Assembly: GCF_040436365.1 (NCBI RefSeq)
Contig: NZ_AP026369.1
Coordinates: 1,652,501 to 1,716,500 of the forward strand
Length of the DNA: 64,000 bases
Source of the DNA: Hydrogenimonas sp. SS33
GTDB lineage: Bacteria; Campylobacterota; Campylobacteria; Campylobacterales; Hydrogenimonadaceae
Reading direction: 5' to 3'
Below, one piece after another: positions 24,011-33,144 of this stretch. The position numbers were made by a program, and so were the translations under genes. The notes beneath the pieces are model-generated. The model ran no database searches and had not been told where the DNA came from. It was given only the letters and a program-made list of their open reading frames with translations. The first letter of the stretch is position 1, and each line of letters starts with the position of its first letter.

Positions 24011-25589
24011 CCTGCCCAGGCTGACCAAAGCCCGGATCGAAGCGATCCTCTCGGCCCGCTTCAGTGACGGCTTCAAGAGCCTGAAAGACCTGCCCGACCC
24101 CTTTACCCTCCATGACATGGAGCGGGCGGCAGAGAGGATCGTCCGTGCCGTGAAAGGGAGGGAGAAGATTGCCGTCGTCGGAGATTACGACGTCGACGGC
24201 GTGGTCTCCTCGGCGCTGATGGAGGAGTTCTTCGAAATCATCGGCTATCCGGCGGAGGTGGTCATTCCCAACCGGTTCGACGACGGCTACGGGGTCTCCC
24301 CGGCGATTCTGGAGCGGATCGATGCGGACGTGGTCATTACCGTGGACAACGGCATCACCGCCGTGGAGGCGGCACAACGCTGCAAAGCCCGGGGGATCGA
24401 CCTGATCATCACCGACCACCATACCCCTCCCGAAGTCCTGCCCGACGCCTACGCCATCGTCAACCCCAAAAAGGAGGCGTGCGGGTTTGCCTATCCGGAG
24501 ATCTGCGGCGCCCAGGTGGCGTGGTTTCTCATCGGTGCGCTGAAGAGGAAGCTGGGCATCGAATTGCCGATGGGAAGCTTTCTGGACCTGCTCGCCCTGG
24601 CCATCGTCGCCGACGTGATGCCTCTGGTCTCCATCAACCGGCCGCTGGTGCAAAAAGGGCTGGAGCTGTTGAGCCGCTCCCGGCGTCCCGCTTTCGAAGC
24701 GGTCCGGGCCCATCTGGGAAAGGAGCGTTTCGGCGCCGAAGATATCGGCTTCGGCATCGCCCCACGCATCAACAGCGCCGGCCGGATGGAGGATGCTTCC
24801 GTCGCCCTGCGCTTTCTACGCTCCGGGACCCTCTCCGAGGCGAGCGGCCGGTGGCTGGAGCTCGAAGCCCTCAACCGCCGCCGCAGGGAGGTGGAGAGCG
24901 AAACCACGGACGCGGCCATCGCCCAGGCCCGCGCTGAGGACCCGGTCATCGTCGTAGCCGGCGAAGGGTGGCACGAAGGGGTCGTGGGCATCGTGGCGTC
25001 GAGGCTGGTGGACCGCTTCGGCAAGCCCGCCATCGTGCTGGCCGTGGAGGGAGACCGGGCCAAGGGGAGCGGCCGCAGCATCGGGGAAGTGGACCTTTTC
25101 GCGCTCCTGCAGCAAAGCGGCAGCCATCTGGAGGGGTTCGGCGGCCACAAGATGGCAGCGGGCCTGGCGCTGAAAACCGACAACCTGGAACCCTTCCGCC
25201 AGGCTGTATGCCGTGCCGCCTCCCGGCTCGACCCCGCCCAGTTCCGTCCCAAAGCCAATGTGCTCGGCGAACTTCCGATGGGGGAGATCGACTGGGAACT
25301 GATGGAGATACTGGAGCGTTTCGAACCCTACGGAGAGGCAAACCTGCGCCCCCGCTTTCTTTTGCGTGACGTGGAGGTTGCGGACGCCAGATGTGTCGGG
25401 GCGGAGGGGAACCACCTCAAACTGCTGCTGGCCGACAGTCAGGGGCGGACGCTGGATGCCATCTGGTTCGGATGCGACGAGACCCTCGGGCGGGGCGAGC
25501 GGATCGATGTCCGCGGCACATTGCAGGTCAACCGCTTCAACGGACGCACCTCCATCCAGATGCAGGTGGCCGGTATCTCGCGACGATAG
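24003..25589 (+). CDS. recJ: Single-stranded-DNA-specific exonuclease RecJ
   Basis: 528 residues from an ATG that overlaps pyrG by 8 bp. DHH phosphoesterase motifs are complete: [33 protein letters not shown] and a later [12 protein letters not shown]. The DHHA1 domain carries [11 protein letters not shown], and an OB-fold region follows to the C-terminus. RecJ degrades 5'-ended single strands in recombination and mismatch repair. It is somewhat shorter than E. coli RecJ (577), as is usual in this phylum. Confidence 0.95.
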   Translation: MSDLPRLTKARIEAILSARFSDGFKSLKDLPDPFTLHDMERAAERIVRAVKGREKIAVVGDYDVDGVVSSALMEEFFEIIGYPAEVVIPNRFDDGYGVSPAILERIDADVVITVDNGITAVEAAQRCKARGIDLIITDHHTPPEVLPDAYAIVNPKKEACGFAYPEICGAQVAWFLIGALKRKLGIELPMGSFLDLLALAIVADVMPLVSINRPLVQKGLELLSRSRRPAFEAVRAHLGKERFGAEDIGFGIAPRINSAGRMEDASVALRFLRSGTLSEASGRWLELEALNRRRREVESETTDAAIAQARAEDPVIVVAGEGWHEGVVGIVASRLVDRFGKPAIVLAVEGDRAKGSGRSIGEVDLFALLQQSGSHLEGFGGHKMAAGLALKTDNLEPFRQAVCRAASRLDPAQFRPKANVLGELPMGEIDWELMEILERFEPYGEANLRPRFLLRDVEVADARCVGAEGNHLKLLLADSQGRTLDAIWFGCDETLGRGERIDVRGTLQVNRFNGRTSIQMQVAGISRR

Positions 25590-25590
25590 T

Positions 25591-25611
25591 GTCATCAAAT
25601 TAAGTGATGAC
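25591..25611. promoter_or_regulatory. Palindromic hairpin between recJ and sqr
   Basis: GTCATCA / TGATGAC with a 7-base loop, followed by TTTATAAG. It may end recJ transcription or act as an operator for the sqr gene 70 bases on. Confidence 0.45.
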
Positions 25612-25681
25612 TTTATAAGATAATATTTACATTTAAAATTGTATACTTGACACATTGTAAACAATAATGAGGAGTTATGGC

Positions 25682-27172
25682 ATGGATAAGAAGATGTTGG
25701 AACATAGCCGGGAAGTGATCGAAGAGGTCATGAAGAAAGAGGGGTTGAGCCGACGGGACGCTCTGAAACTGATGGGACTGGGTGCCGGTGCGACGATGAT
25801 GGGCACCGCTCCCGCCATGGCGGCCACCGACGCCCAGGCGGCGGGAAGCGACAAAAAGGCGAAGATCGTCATCGTCGGCGGCGGCGCCGGCGGTATCATG
25901 GCGGCGGCACGCCTGCGCCGCTCCGCCCCCAACGCCGAAATTACCCTGATCGCCCCCAACGACATCCATCTCTATCAGCCGGGACAGGTTTTCATGGCGG
26001 CAGGCCTCTACAAAGCGGATGACATCAAGCGCCCCAACAAAGATTTCATCCCCGACGGGGTCAAGTGGGTCAAAGATGAAGTGGTCACCTTCGATCCCGA
26101 CAACAACCGGGTCGAAACGGCGGCCAACGGCAAGATCGATTATGACTTCCTTGTCGTCGGTACAGGCCTGCAGTACGATTATGAACGCATCGAAGGAATG
26201 AGTAGGGACCTCGTGGGCCAGAAGGGGATCTCCAGCGTCTATCTGAACGACCCGAAAGCGGGAACGGCCAAGGGCGGCAGTGCGACCTGGGAGTGGTTCA
26301 AGCAGCTTCGCGCGGCGGCGGAGAAGGCGAGCCCCGAAAACCCGATCAACGCCATCTATACCCAGCCCGACACGCCCATCAAGTGCGGCGGCGCCCCCCA
26401 GAAGATCCTCTACCTCAGTGACGACTTCCTTCGCGGCAACGGACCCGTCGGCGGCGCGGACGTCCACAAAAACGTGAAATCCTACTTCTGCAAAAAGGGG
26501 AGCAAGCTTTTCGGCCTGCCCGGCTACAACCATACCCTGGTGGACGAAGTGACCCCGATGTACGGCAATATCACCGACAAGTGGAACCATGTGCTTCGCA
26601 AAATCGACCCGGACAAGAAGATCGCCACGTTCGAGCATACCTACCAGGTCAAAGGAGAGTGGGACCCCGACCTGGAAGAGTACGACATGATCACAAAAAC
26701 CGAAATGGTCGAAATGCCCTACGACTTCATCCATGTCGTTCCGCCGATGAAAGCGGTCGACGCCGTGGCCAACTCGCCCCTGGGATGGCAGAAGGGAACC
26801 GCCAAAGGGTGGCTTGCGTGCGACCGCTACACCCTGCAGCACATGAAGTACAAGAATGTCTTCGGTATCGGTGACATTCTGGGCATCCCCAAAGGCAAAA
26901 CCGGCGGTTCCGCCCGCCACCACGGCCCCGTGGTCCAGGACAACCTGATCGCCGTCATGGAGGGCAAAGAGCCCACCGCCAAATTCGACGGCTATACCGT
27001 CTGCCCCCTCAAAACGCAGTACGGCAAGATTATGCTGGCAGAATTCAACTACGACGGCCCGGCACCTTCGTTCCCCCTCGATCCGACGAAACCCCGCTGG
27101 ATCTGGTGGGCCTTCGACCTCTATATGCTCAAGCCGATGTACTGGCACCTGATGCTCCGCGGCCTGATGTAA
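25682..27172 (+). CDS. sqr: Sulfide:quinone oxidoreductase with Tat-type signal
   Basis: 496 residues; ATG 25682 follows GAGGAG. After about 22 residues comes LSRRDALKLMGLGAGATMMG, a twin-arginine signal. FAD contacts are KIVIVGGGAGGIMAAARLRR near 60 and NVFGIGDILGIPKGKTGGSA near 395. Cysteines occur in IKCGGAPQK, SYFCKKG and GYTVCPLKTQYGK, positions typical of SQR, the last close to the C-terminal quinone and membrane contact. Two-electron oxidation of sulfide to sulfane sulfur or polysulfide with quinone reduction on the periplasmic side is expected. Monocistronic, with a 10-bp-stem terminator. This is the most typical SQR of the three flavoproteins in the window. Confidence 0.9.
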   Translation: MDKKMLEHSREVIEEVMKKEGLSRRDALKLMGLGAGATMMGTAPAMAATDAQAAGSDKKAKIVIVGGGAGGIMAAARLRRSAPNAEITLIAPNDIHLYQPGQVFMAAGLYKADDIKRPNKDFIPDGVKWVKDEVVTFDPDNNRVETAANGKIDYDFLVVGTGLQYDYERIEGMSRDLVGQKGISSVYLNDPKAGTAKGGSATWEWFKQLRAAAEKASPENPINAIYTQPDTPIKCGGAPQKILYLSDDFLRGNGPVGGADVHKNVKSYFCKKGSKLFGLPGYNHTLVDEVTPMYGNITDKWNHVLRKIDPDKKIATFEHTYQVKGEWDPDLEEYDMITKTEMVEMPYDFIHVVPPMKAVDAVANSPLGWQKGTAKGWLACDRYTLQHMKYKNVFGIGDILGIPKGKTGGSARHHGPVVQDNLIAVMEGKEPTAKFDGYTVCPLKTQYGKIMLAEFNYDGPAPSFPLDPTKPRWIWWAFDLYMLKPMYWHLMLRGLM

Positions 27173-27179
27173 AAACTTC

Positions 27180-27203
27180 GGCGTTCCGCTTTGGCGGAAT
27201 GCC
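27180..27203 (+). terminator. Terminator after sqr
   Basis: A 10-bp stem GGCGTTCCGC / GCGGAATGCC with a TTTG loop (one G-T pair), followed by a pyrimidine-rich tail. Confidence 0.7.
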
Positions 27204-27238
27204 ACTCTCTTTCACTCCTTTTCGGCAAAAGGGACGGC

Positions 27239-27466
27239 ATGTTTTCCTGGAAAAAAGAGCTTACTGTTTTCATTTTCCTTTTCATCGTTTTGGCGATGAC
27301 CATGCATTTCAAAGCCTGCATCGACCATCCCCTCAAGCAGATCGAATCCCTTCCCGACAGCCCTCTCGGCCCCTGGCATCCCCTTTTTCTGACGGCGGCG
27401 GCCTACTTCATTGTACTTCTGTTTCGCCTGCTTTTTGCTGGTATCAGGAGAGTTTTTTCCAAATGA
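27239..27466 (+). CDS. Small two-helix membrane protein
   Basis: 75 residues from the ATG at 27239 (AGGGA upstream). Two hydrophobic helices (LTVFIFLFIVLAMTMHF and FLTAAAYFIVLLFRLLFAGI) flank a polar loop with CIDHPLKQIESLPDSPLGPW. Family unknown; position between sqr and hemJ gives no clear function. Confidence 0.6.
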   Translation: MFSWKKELTVFIFLFIVLAMTMHFKACIDHPLKQIESLPDSPLGPWHPLFLTAAAYFIVLLFRLLFAGIRRVFSK

Positions 27467-27526
27467 GAACACTCCTTCAATAAAATTGTGCTATGGTTAC
27501 GAAAATTCCCGCAAAGGAGAGGGCCG

Positions 27527-27961
27527 ATGGCCTACTATAACTGGATTCTGGCGTTTCACGTCATGAGCTTCATCAGCTGGATGGCGATGCTCTTTTACCA
27601 GCCCCGTCTCTATGTCTACCATCAGGAGCATGCCGACAATCAGGGGTTCGTCGAAGTGGTGAAGATTCAGGAAAACAAACTCTACGGATTCATCGGCGTT
27701 CCCGCCATGTGGGCGACGATTCTCAGCGGCGGAGCGATGATCGCCCTGAACCCGGGGCTGCTTCAAAGCGGCCTGTGGCTTCACATCAAACTGACGGCGG
27801 CCCTGCTGCTCGTGGCCTACCACTTCTCCCTGGGCTGGTTCAAAAAGCGCCTGCATGAAGAAAAATGCACCAAAAGCGGCAAATTTTTCCGTGCCTACAA
27901 CGAAGTGCCGACGATTTTGATGATCGTCATCGTCATCATGGTTGTGGTCAAACCGATATGA
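27527..27961 (+). CDS. hemJ: Protoporphyrinogen oxidase HemJ
   Basis: 144 residues, four hydrophobic helices. The N-terminal helix reads YYNWILAFHVMSFISWMAML with the conserved His, followed by PRLYVYH; LHIKLTAALLLVAYHF carries the second His. HemJ oxidises protoporphyrinogen IX in the inner membrane in bacteria lacking HemG and HemY. The start at 27527 is chosen for its AAGGAG; the longer upstream reading adds 13 unlikely residues. It overlaps the next gene by ATGA. Confidence 0.88.
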   Translation: MAYYNWILAFHVMSFISWMAMLFYQPRLYVYHQEHADNQGFVEVVKIQENKLYGFIGVPAMWATILSGGAMIALNPGLLQSGLWLHIKLTAALLLVAYHFSLGWFKKRLHEEKCTKSGKFFRAYNEVPTILMIVIVIMVVVKPI

Positions 27962-29094
27962 ACGAATCGCCCGCTTCTCTCGTTTCCGAACGAAGGGTCG
28001 TGAAACAGGGGATTGTCAAATCCCATATTGAATTCGTACGTAAGAATGACTCCTCCATTGCGGTTCTATGCCTTCATCTTAATATGGAGCATTTGAATGA
28101 AATGCAGATGGAGTCGTTTGTCGTACTGCTCCAGGAGAGGACCGATTTCGCGCCGCTGTTGCTGTGCGACGACGGTTCCATGATGACATTCATGAAAGAG
28201 ATGCATCTGCATCGCTGCGTCCAGGTTGTCAAGACGATACAGGAATCCGCGAGGCGGGAGCTGGATGTAGAGATTGCCTACGGTGCGCTGACGATTATCG
28301 ACGGGGAAGATAGATATGAAACCCTGATGAAGCGGCTTGATCGCTACCTGGAGGAGTCGAAGAAGAGCGGCGGCGGAAAGATCTGCTACGGCACGGCACG
28401 GTACGATTTCTGCACCGAAGGGGGAGAGGAGGAGATTTTCGCCAACTTCTTTGCCGACCACGACAAAATCACCCTCTACAACTTCTACAACGGAATGCCT
28501 CTGAGTGAAGAGGTGAAGGTTCTGGGGTACCAAAACGGGGTGCTTCGGGTGAAAACCTCGCTGGCAAAGGCGGCGTTTCTCAAGAACGAACCCTTCACAT
28601 TCATCAAGCATCCCCTTCTGCCCGACACCATCAAGGCCGATATCGCCAACGCCATTCCCAACCGGGCGGAGGTGGCGCTGACCCGGCTCCACTTCATCGA
28701 CAAATCCCCCGTGGACAGGGAGAATATCCGCGTCATGCCCGACGAAACGATCGATCTTTTCGTCGAGTGCCCCAACGGTGACGAACTTTCGGGGACCATC
28801 CACTCCATCGCCGTCAACTCCATCGCCGTCAGGCTGGCCGCCCCGGAGACGGCGGAACGCTGTTTCGGCGAAGAGAAGCATGCCGTCCTCACCTTCGACC
28901 TGCCCGGACGGGAGAAGCAGACCACGCCCATGCGACTCTCCGCGATTCTGCGGTACCGCAAAGAGGACCAACTCATCTTCTCGATCTACCCCAACCATTT
29001 TCTGAAGCAGAAGATCGAAAGCTACATCGCCCTGCAGCAGACACGGCTCATCACGATTATGCAGAAGATGGTTCTCAACTTCTACCAGGGGTAA
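27958..29094 (+). CDS. Putative two-domain protein with degenerate GGDEF-like and PilZ-like parts
   Basis: 378 residues, cytosolic. Residues about 20-150 show a GGDEF-like layout (LDVEIAYGALTIIDGEDRYE, then a Tyr/Lys-rich SKKSGGGKICYG segment) but no GGDEF motif. Residues about 240-370 form a beta-rich domain with ELSGTIHSIAVNSIAVRL, similar in plan to PilZ but without a clear RxxxR or DxSxxG. If correct, it would be a non-catalytic signalling protein; this is tentative. Translationally coupled to hemJ. Confidence 0.6.
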   Translation: MNESPASLVSERRVVKQGIVKSHIEFVRKNDSSIAVLCLHLNMEHLNEMQMESFVVLLQERTDFAPLLLCDDGSMMTFMKEMHLHRCVQVVKTIQESARRELDVEIAYGALTIIDGEDRYETLMKRLDRYLEESKKSGGGKICYGTARYDFCTEGGEEEIFANFFADHDKITLYNFYNGMPLSEEVKVLGYQNGVLRVKTSLAKAAFLKNEPFTFIKHPLLPDTIKADIANAIPNRAEVALTRLHFIDKSPVDRENIRVMPDETIDLFVECPNGDELSGTIHSIAVNSIAVRLAAPETAERCFGEEKHAVLTFDLPGREKQTTPMRLSAILRYRKEDQLIFSIYPNHFLKQKIESYIALQQTRLITIMQKMVLNFYQG

Positions 29095-29111
29095 CGCTTT
29101 AATTCTCTGAA

Positions 29112-29226
29112 GTTACGCCAAACATGAGCAAAGCCCATGTTTCGTCGGGGACTGACCGTCTCCTGCCCCCTAAAGTTTCGAAATCGAAGATTTTGAGATG
29201 ACGTTACGCCTTATGCGTAACGTCTG
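29112..29226 (+). repeat. Structured intergenic element, copy 1
   Basis: A 115-bp element bounded by GTTACGC and GCGTAAC. Internal stems: AAACATG/CATGTTT (loop contains AGCAAAGC), GGGGAC/GTCTCC and CGAAATC/GATTTTG; the 3' end is itself a 10-bp hairpin GACGTTACGC/GCGTAACGTC. A second copy at 34057 is about 75% similar with paired changes in the stems. May be a MITE-like repeat or a structured RNA. Confidence 0.75.
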
Positions 29227-29248
29227 TAATTATTTTAAATCATTCCTG

Positions 29249-29254
29249 TATAAT
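29249..29254 (+). promoter_or_regulatory. -10 box for the 29281 gene
   Basis: TATAAT 27 bases before the start codon; AAAGGAG follows. Confidence 0.4.
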
Positions 29255-29280
29255 TGTCGTTTTACATTAAAGGAGAAACG

Positions 29281-29661
29281 ATGAGAACGGGAAAATATCT
29301 GCTGCCGCTGCTTCTTGCCGCGGCGACAACGCTCTGTGCGGCCGACAAGGCACCGCTTCGCATGGGGGCCTACTACGGGTCGATTCCTGCAAAGATCGAT
29401 TTCGACCGCAGGGACGGCTACCCTCTTCATTACGGCGTCTGGGCCGGCAACCTCTACCTCTACAAGCAGAAAAAAGAGATCCAGGAGTGGGTGGGAGAGA
29501 TGAAGACGAAGATGATCAAAGAGGCGCTCTCCGATGCGAAGGCCTATGCGAAAGAGCACGGGTACCGCTATTTCGCCGTGGACAATATGCATTTCCAGGT
29601 TCTCCATACGGAGAACCGCGTCGAGCTCTATTTCGACGGCAACGCGGTTGCCTGGAAGTAG
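29281..29661 (+). CDS. Small periplasmic protein of unknown function
   Basis: 126 residues with a clean signal peptide (RTGKYLLPLLLAAATTLCAA). The mature part is mixed alpha/beta (PLRMGAYYGSIPAKIDFDRR; EWVGEMKTKMIKEALSDAKA; VELYFDGNAVAWK) without cysteines. The ATG is fixed by AAAGGAG. No family recognised. It stands alone between the structured element and the convergent tpx gene. Confidence 0.7.
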   Translation: MRTGKYLLPLLLAAATTLCAADKAPLRMGAYYGSIPAKIDFDRRDGYPLHYGVWAGNLYLYKQKKEIQEWVGEMKTKMIKEALSDAKAYAKEHGYRYFAVDNMHFQVLHTENRVELYFDGNAVAWK

Positions 29662-29706
29662 CTTTCAAGGGCACGCAGCGCGTGCTTTCCTCTCTTTTCA
29701 GGGCAT

Positions 29707-29733
29707 AAAAAAAGGCGGACCCGAAGGTCCGCC
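29707..29733 (-). terminator. Rho-independent terminator of tpx
   Basis: Stem GGCGGACC / GGTCCGCC with a CGAA loop; on the minus strand it is followed by seven T residues. It may also act for the convergent gene. Confidence 0.85.
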
Positions 29734-29772
29734 CTTCCATTCCCCCGAATGTAGCAGCAGTGGCTGAAGCGC

Positions 29773-30291
29773 TTACTTGGAAGCGGCTTCTTTGGCAGCT
29801 TCCAGAGCCTCTTCGTAATCGGGCTCTTCAGTGATTTCGGGAACCAGCTGCTTGTAGACGACGTTGCCGTCTTTGTCGATGACGAAGATCGCGCGGGCGG
29901 TGACGCCTGCCAGAGGGCCTTCAGCGATCAGAACGCCGTAGGCATTCGCGAAATCTTTGTTGCGGAAGTCGGAAGCGACCGTCAGGTTTTCGATGCCTTC
30001 GGCGGAGCAGAAACGTCCTGCGGCGAAGGGGAGGTCCATAGAGATGACAGTCGTATCGACGCCTTCGAGTTGGGCCGCTTTTTCGTTGAACTTGCGTGTT
30101 TCGGCGGCACAGACAGGCGTGTCGAGAGAGGGAACGACAACCAGAAGCTGTACTTTGTCCTGGGCACCGCCCACTTTCTTGTCTGCGAGACCTTCAGAGT
30201 TTACAACGGTGACTTCGGGAGCTTTGTCCCCAACATTGACTTCGTTGCCGGCCAGTTTGACTTCGTTACCTTTGAGCTTTGTAGTTGCCAT
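29773..30291 (-). CDS. tpx: Thiol peroxidase (atypical 2-Cys peroxiredoxin)
   Basis: 172 residues. The peroxidatic Cys is in PSLDTPVCAAETRKFNE near residue 61 and the resolving Cys in GRFCSAEGIENL near residue 95, the Tpx arrangement. N-terminal KLKGNEVKLAGNEVNVGDKA and C-terminal PEITEEPDYEEAL are typical. It reduces H2O2 and organic peroxides using thioredoxin. AGGA upstream of the ATG, palindromes in the promoter region and a strong terminator define a single-gene unit. Confidence 0.97.
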   Translation of the reverse strand: MATTKLKGNEVKLAGNEVNVGDKAPEVTVVNSEGLADKKVGGAQDKVQLLVVVPSLDTPVCAAETRKFNEKAAQLEGVDTTVISMDLPFAAGRFCSAEGIENLTVASDFRNKDFANAYGVLIAEGPLAGVTARAIFVIDKDGNVVYKQLVPEITEEPDYEEALEAAKEAASK

Positions 30292-30333
30292 AGGATTTCC
30301 TTTTTATTGTGGTTTTGTTAGCGTTATCCGCTT

Positions 30334-30394
30334 CGCAAATATTTGCGACTGGGAAAATTGTACAGAAATAGGATAAAAAAACTCTTAATTAAGA
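30334..30394. promoter_or_regulatory. Two palindromes and a -10 box upstream of tpx
   Basis: CGCAAATATTTGCG (30334-30347, perfect) and TCTTAATTAAGA (30383-30394, perfect) flank a minus-strand TACAAT (30362-30357). These could be operator sites for a redox regulator; no regulator is identified. Confidence 0.45.
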
Positions 30395-30432
30395 ATGTTT
30401 AGTTTTAAGCTTTTTGTAAAGTTTTAGGTGGA

Positions 30433-31425
30433 TTAAAAAATATTATCCGTTTTCGGTGAGACTTCGATGCTCAAGGCATCTGTGAACCGCTCCAGGTACC
30501 AGGCGTCGACGGCGCAGCGCCCCACCATGGCGGCGTTGTCGGAACACCACTCAAGGTCGGCAAGGTGGAGGTTGGCGCCAAACTCCGCGCAGAGGTTGGC
30601 GAAGGCTTCCCGTACAGCCATGTTGGCGCTGGCGCCTCCGACGATGGCGAAATCTTCGGGGCGTTTCGTTTGGAAGATCTTTTTGCACTTTTGCAGCAGG
30701 TGGGCGATGGCCGCTTTCTGGAAAGCGCTAGCGATGTCGGCTTTGGTCTGTTCGTCCAGGGGCTGGTTTTTTTCGATGAGCAGCCGCACGGCGTTTTTGA
30801 GCCCCGAAAAGCTGAAGGCGATCTTCGGGGAGTGCTGCAGGGGAATCGGCATCGGGAACCTGTCGGGGTCCCCTTTGGCGGCCAGCCTCTCGATGATTGG
30901 GCCGCCGGGGTAGCCCAGCCCCATCATCTTCGCCGTCTTGTCGAAGCTCTCCCCGAAGCTGTCATCCATGGTGGAGGCGACCACCTCCATCTCGTCGAAG
31001 CCTCCAACATCGATGACCATGGTATGGCCGCCTGAGATGAGCAGCACCAGCATCGGAAAACGGGCCTCTTTTTCGATGAAAAGGGAGTAGATGTGGGCCT
31101 TGAGGTGGTTGACGGCGATGAGGGGAAGCCCCTTGGCGATGGAGAGGGCCTGGGCCATCGCCACCCCCTCCAGCAGCGTCACCGAGAGGCCGGGGGCGTT
31201 GGTGACCGCCACCGCCTGGATGTCGTCCAGGTAGGGTTTCGCCTCCTCCAGTAGCCTGGGCAGCGCCACGGCGTGGAGGCGGCTCGCCAGTTCCGGCACC
31301 ACGCCGCCGTACTTCGCATGCTCTCTTTCTTGGGAGATTTTTCTATGAAAAAGCAGGCGCTTCGTCGCGATTTCGGTGACGGCGACGGCGCTGTCGTCAC
31401 AACTGCTTTCGATGCTCAGGATCAT
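30433..31425 (-). CDS. tsaD: tRNA N6-threonylcarbamoyladenosine transferase subunit TsaD
   Basis: 330 residues with the ASKHA ATP-binding fold: [28 protein letters not shown], the metal site region [20 protein letters not shown], the [20 protein letters not shown] loop and [14 protein letters not shown]. With TsaB, TsaC and TsaE it makes the t6A37 modification of ANN-decoding tRNAs. Length and motifs are normal. A three-unit heptamer repeat lies just upstream. Confidence 0.96.
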   Translation of the reverse strand: MILSIESSCDDSAVAVTEIATKRLLFHRKISQEREHAKYGGVVPELASRLHAVALPRLLEEAKPYLDDIQAVAVTNAPGLSVTLLEGVAMAQALSIAKGLPLIAVNHLKAHIYSLFIEKEARFPMLVLLISGGHTMVIDVGGFDEMEVVASTMDDSFGESFDKTAKMMGLGYPGGPIIERLAAKGDPDRFPMPIPLQHSPKIAFSFSGLKNAVRLLIEKNQPLDEQTKADIASAFQKAAIAHLLQKCKKIFQTKRPEDFAIVGGASANMAVREAFANLCAEFGANLHLADLEWCSDNAAMVGRCAVDAWYLERFTDALSIEVSPKTDNIF

Positions 31426-31449
31426 GAGGCCCCTTCGGGGCGGTTATTG

Positions 31450-31470
31450 GTGAACAGTGAACAGTGAACG
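31450..31470. repeat. Heptanucleotide array E, 3 units (GTGAACR)
   Basis: GTGAACA, GTGAACA, GTGAACG between tsaD and the hydrolase gene. Same unit family as arrays at 14201 and 39765. Confidence 0.7.
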
Positions 31471-31496
31471 GAAAAAGCTGTTTTTCTTTTCATGGT

Positions 31497-32054
31497 TCAT
31501 ACTCCACACATCGCGCCGGTTTTGAGAAACTTCAGAACCCATGGCCACTCTCCGTAGCCGCTGTCGGCATTGATGTGGCCGGCTTTTTCGAGGACTTTCA
31601 TCGGGATGCCCAGCTTCTCCTGCAGGGCCCACGCTTCCTCCATGCTCATGTAGGGATCGTCGGTGGAGACGACCATCGTCGCTTTTTCGGCGAAGAGGCT
31701 GTCGGGCACTTCGACGGGAAAGAAGCTCTTGATGGTCTCGATGTCGCAATCGAGTCTCGGCGGCGCCACCAGCAGCAGGTTCCCTACCGGCTCCAGCTCC
31801 CCTTCGTTGCAGAGGTGGAACCAGAGGGTGTTGGCCAGGGAGTGGCAGACGACGGTGTCGGGCCGGAAATCTAGCAGGTGGGCTTTGACCTCTTTTTTCC
31901 AGCGGTTGAGATGGGGGAAATGGGGGTGCTGGATCAGCGGGAAGCTGACGGTCCCGTAGGCTTTGGCCAGTTCGGCCGCGAGCCAGGCCTGCCAATGGGG
32001 CCAGTCGCTGCCGCCCCAGCCGTGCAGGATGAGGGTTTTTCCGGGCCCTTTCAT
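31497..32054 (-). CDS. Alpha/beta hydrolase of the RBBP9/YdeN family
   Basis: 185 residues. TLILHGWGGSDWPHWQAWLA at the N-terminus, catalytic Ser in VVCHSLANTLW near residue 75, Asp in STDDPYM near 130 and His in LEKAGHINADSGYGEWPW near 160 match the family triad and its GHIN..SG.G.WP signature. Substrate is unknown. Start 32054 is chosen because it overlaps the dxr stop by 4 bp and has AAAGG upstream; an ATG at 32075 is possible. Confidence 0.85.
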   Translation of the reverse strand: MKGPGKTLILHGWGGSDWPHWQAWLAAELAKAYGTVSFPLIQHPHFPHLNRWKKEVKAHLLDFRPDTVVCHSLANTLWFHLCNEGELEPVGNLLLVAPPRLDCDIETIKSFFPVEVPDSLFAEKATMVVSTDDPYMSMEEAWALQEKLGIPMKVLEKAGHINADSGYGEWPWVLKFLKTGAMCGV

Positions 32055-33127
32055 GCGGTGGCCTTTCGTGTCCATGCCCGCACCTCTTCGTCGATGGCGA
32101 AGACATCGTCGAGGGTGGCGGGGGCGACGGCACGGAACCGTTCATAGGCGGCGAGGGTGAGCCTTGCGATACCGCCAAAGGGGATCTCCTTGCCCATGAA
32201 GCGGTCGATGGCGACTTCGTTGGCGGCATTGACGACCACGCCCCGCTCGGGGTGGGCCAGCAGCTCCTCCTTGATCTGCCATATCGGGTAGCGCTCGGGT
32301 TCGATGGGGCGGAACTCCAGCGACCCGACCTCCAGCAGGTCCACCGGCTCCAGGATCGGTTCGTTCACCTCCTGCATCAGGGCGTAGGCGATGGGGAGCT
32401 TCATGTCCGGATGGGCCATCTGGGCCGTGGTGGCCCCGTCGACGAACTCCACCAGGGCGTGGATGACCGATTTGGGCTCGATGACGGCATCGACGTTTTC
32501 GCAGCCGTAGAGCCACCGCGCCTCCAGCAGTTCGAAGAGCTTGTTGGTCATCGTGGCACTGTCGATGGTGATTTTGGCGCCCATGCTCCAGTTGGGGTGG
32601 GCCAGCGCCTCGTCCAGGGTGGCGTTTTCGATCTGCTCGACGGGGACATCGCGGAAAGCGCCGCCGCTGGCGGTGATGAGCATCCGTTTCGGTTTCCGGC
32701 CGCCCAGGAGGTACCAGAGGCCGAAGTGCTCGCTGTCGATGGGGCGCAGGTGCGAGGGGTCGATAAAAGCGCCGGCGGCTACCAGGGACTCCTTGTTGGC
32801 CAGGGCGACGGTTTTGCCCTCCGCGATGGCGGTGACCGTGGGACGAAGCCCCAGAAAGCCGACCAGGGCGTTGACGACGACCGCCGAAGCGCTGCGGCGG
32901 ATCACTTCGAGAATCCCCTCCTCCCCCCAGAAGACGCGGGGGTGGTCCAGCCTGTCGGCATCCGCTTTGTCGGCGACGCAGACATAGCAGGGCTGAAAGG
33001 TGCGTATCTGCTCCTTCAGCAGGTCGATGTTCCGCCCCGCCACCAGCGCTTCGACGCGGATGTTGTACCGTTCGGCGATCGCCAGCGTGTTGGTGCCGAT
33101 GGAGCCGGTGCTGCCCAGGAGGATCAT
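32051..33127 (-). CDS. dxr: 1-deoxy-D-xylulose 5-phosphate reductoisomerase
   Basis: 358 residues from ATG 33127. NADPH motif ILLGSTGSIGTNTLAIAE, ANKESLVAAGAF, the DSEHFGLW substrate loop, GAFRDVP, HPNWSMGAKITIDSATMTNK and GCENVDAVIEPKSVIHALVE are all present. It catalyses the second step of the MEP isoprenoid pathway. A ten-residue longer start at 33157 reads into the adjacent repeat array, so the shorter start is preferred. Upstream of it lies cdsA, as in many Campylobacterota. Confidence 0.96.
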   Translation of the reverse strand: MILLGSTGSIGTNTLAIAERYNIRVEALVAGRNIDLLKEQIRTFQPCYVCVADKADADRLDHPRVFWGEEGILEVIRRSASAVVVNALVGFLGLRPTVTAIAEGKTVALANKESLVAAGAFIDPSHLRPIDSEHFGLWYLLGGRKPKRMLITASGGAFRDVPVEQIENATLDEALAHPNWSMGAKITIDSATMTNKLFELLEARWLYGCENVDAVIEPKSVIHALVEFVDGATTAQMAHPDMKLPIAYALMQEVNEPILEPVDLLEVGSLEFRPIEPERYPIWQIKEELLAHPERGVVVNAANEVAIDRFMGKEIPFGGIARLTLAAYERFRAVAPATLDDVFAIDEEVRAWTRKATA

Positions 33128-33144
33128 CGCTCCCCCCGGAGAGC

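Noticed and set aside
22310-24118. 602-codon minus-strand ORF opposite pyrG
   Set aside because: Shadow ORF; the plus strand encodes full-length CTP synthase.
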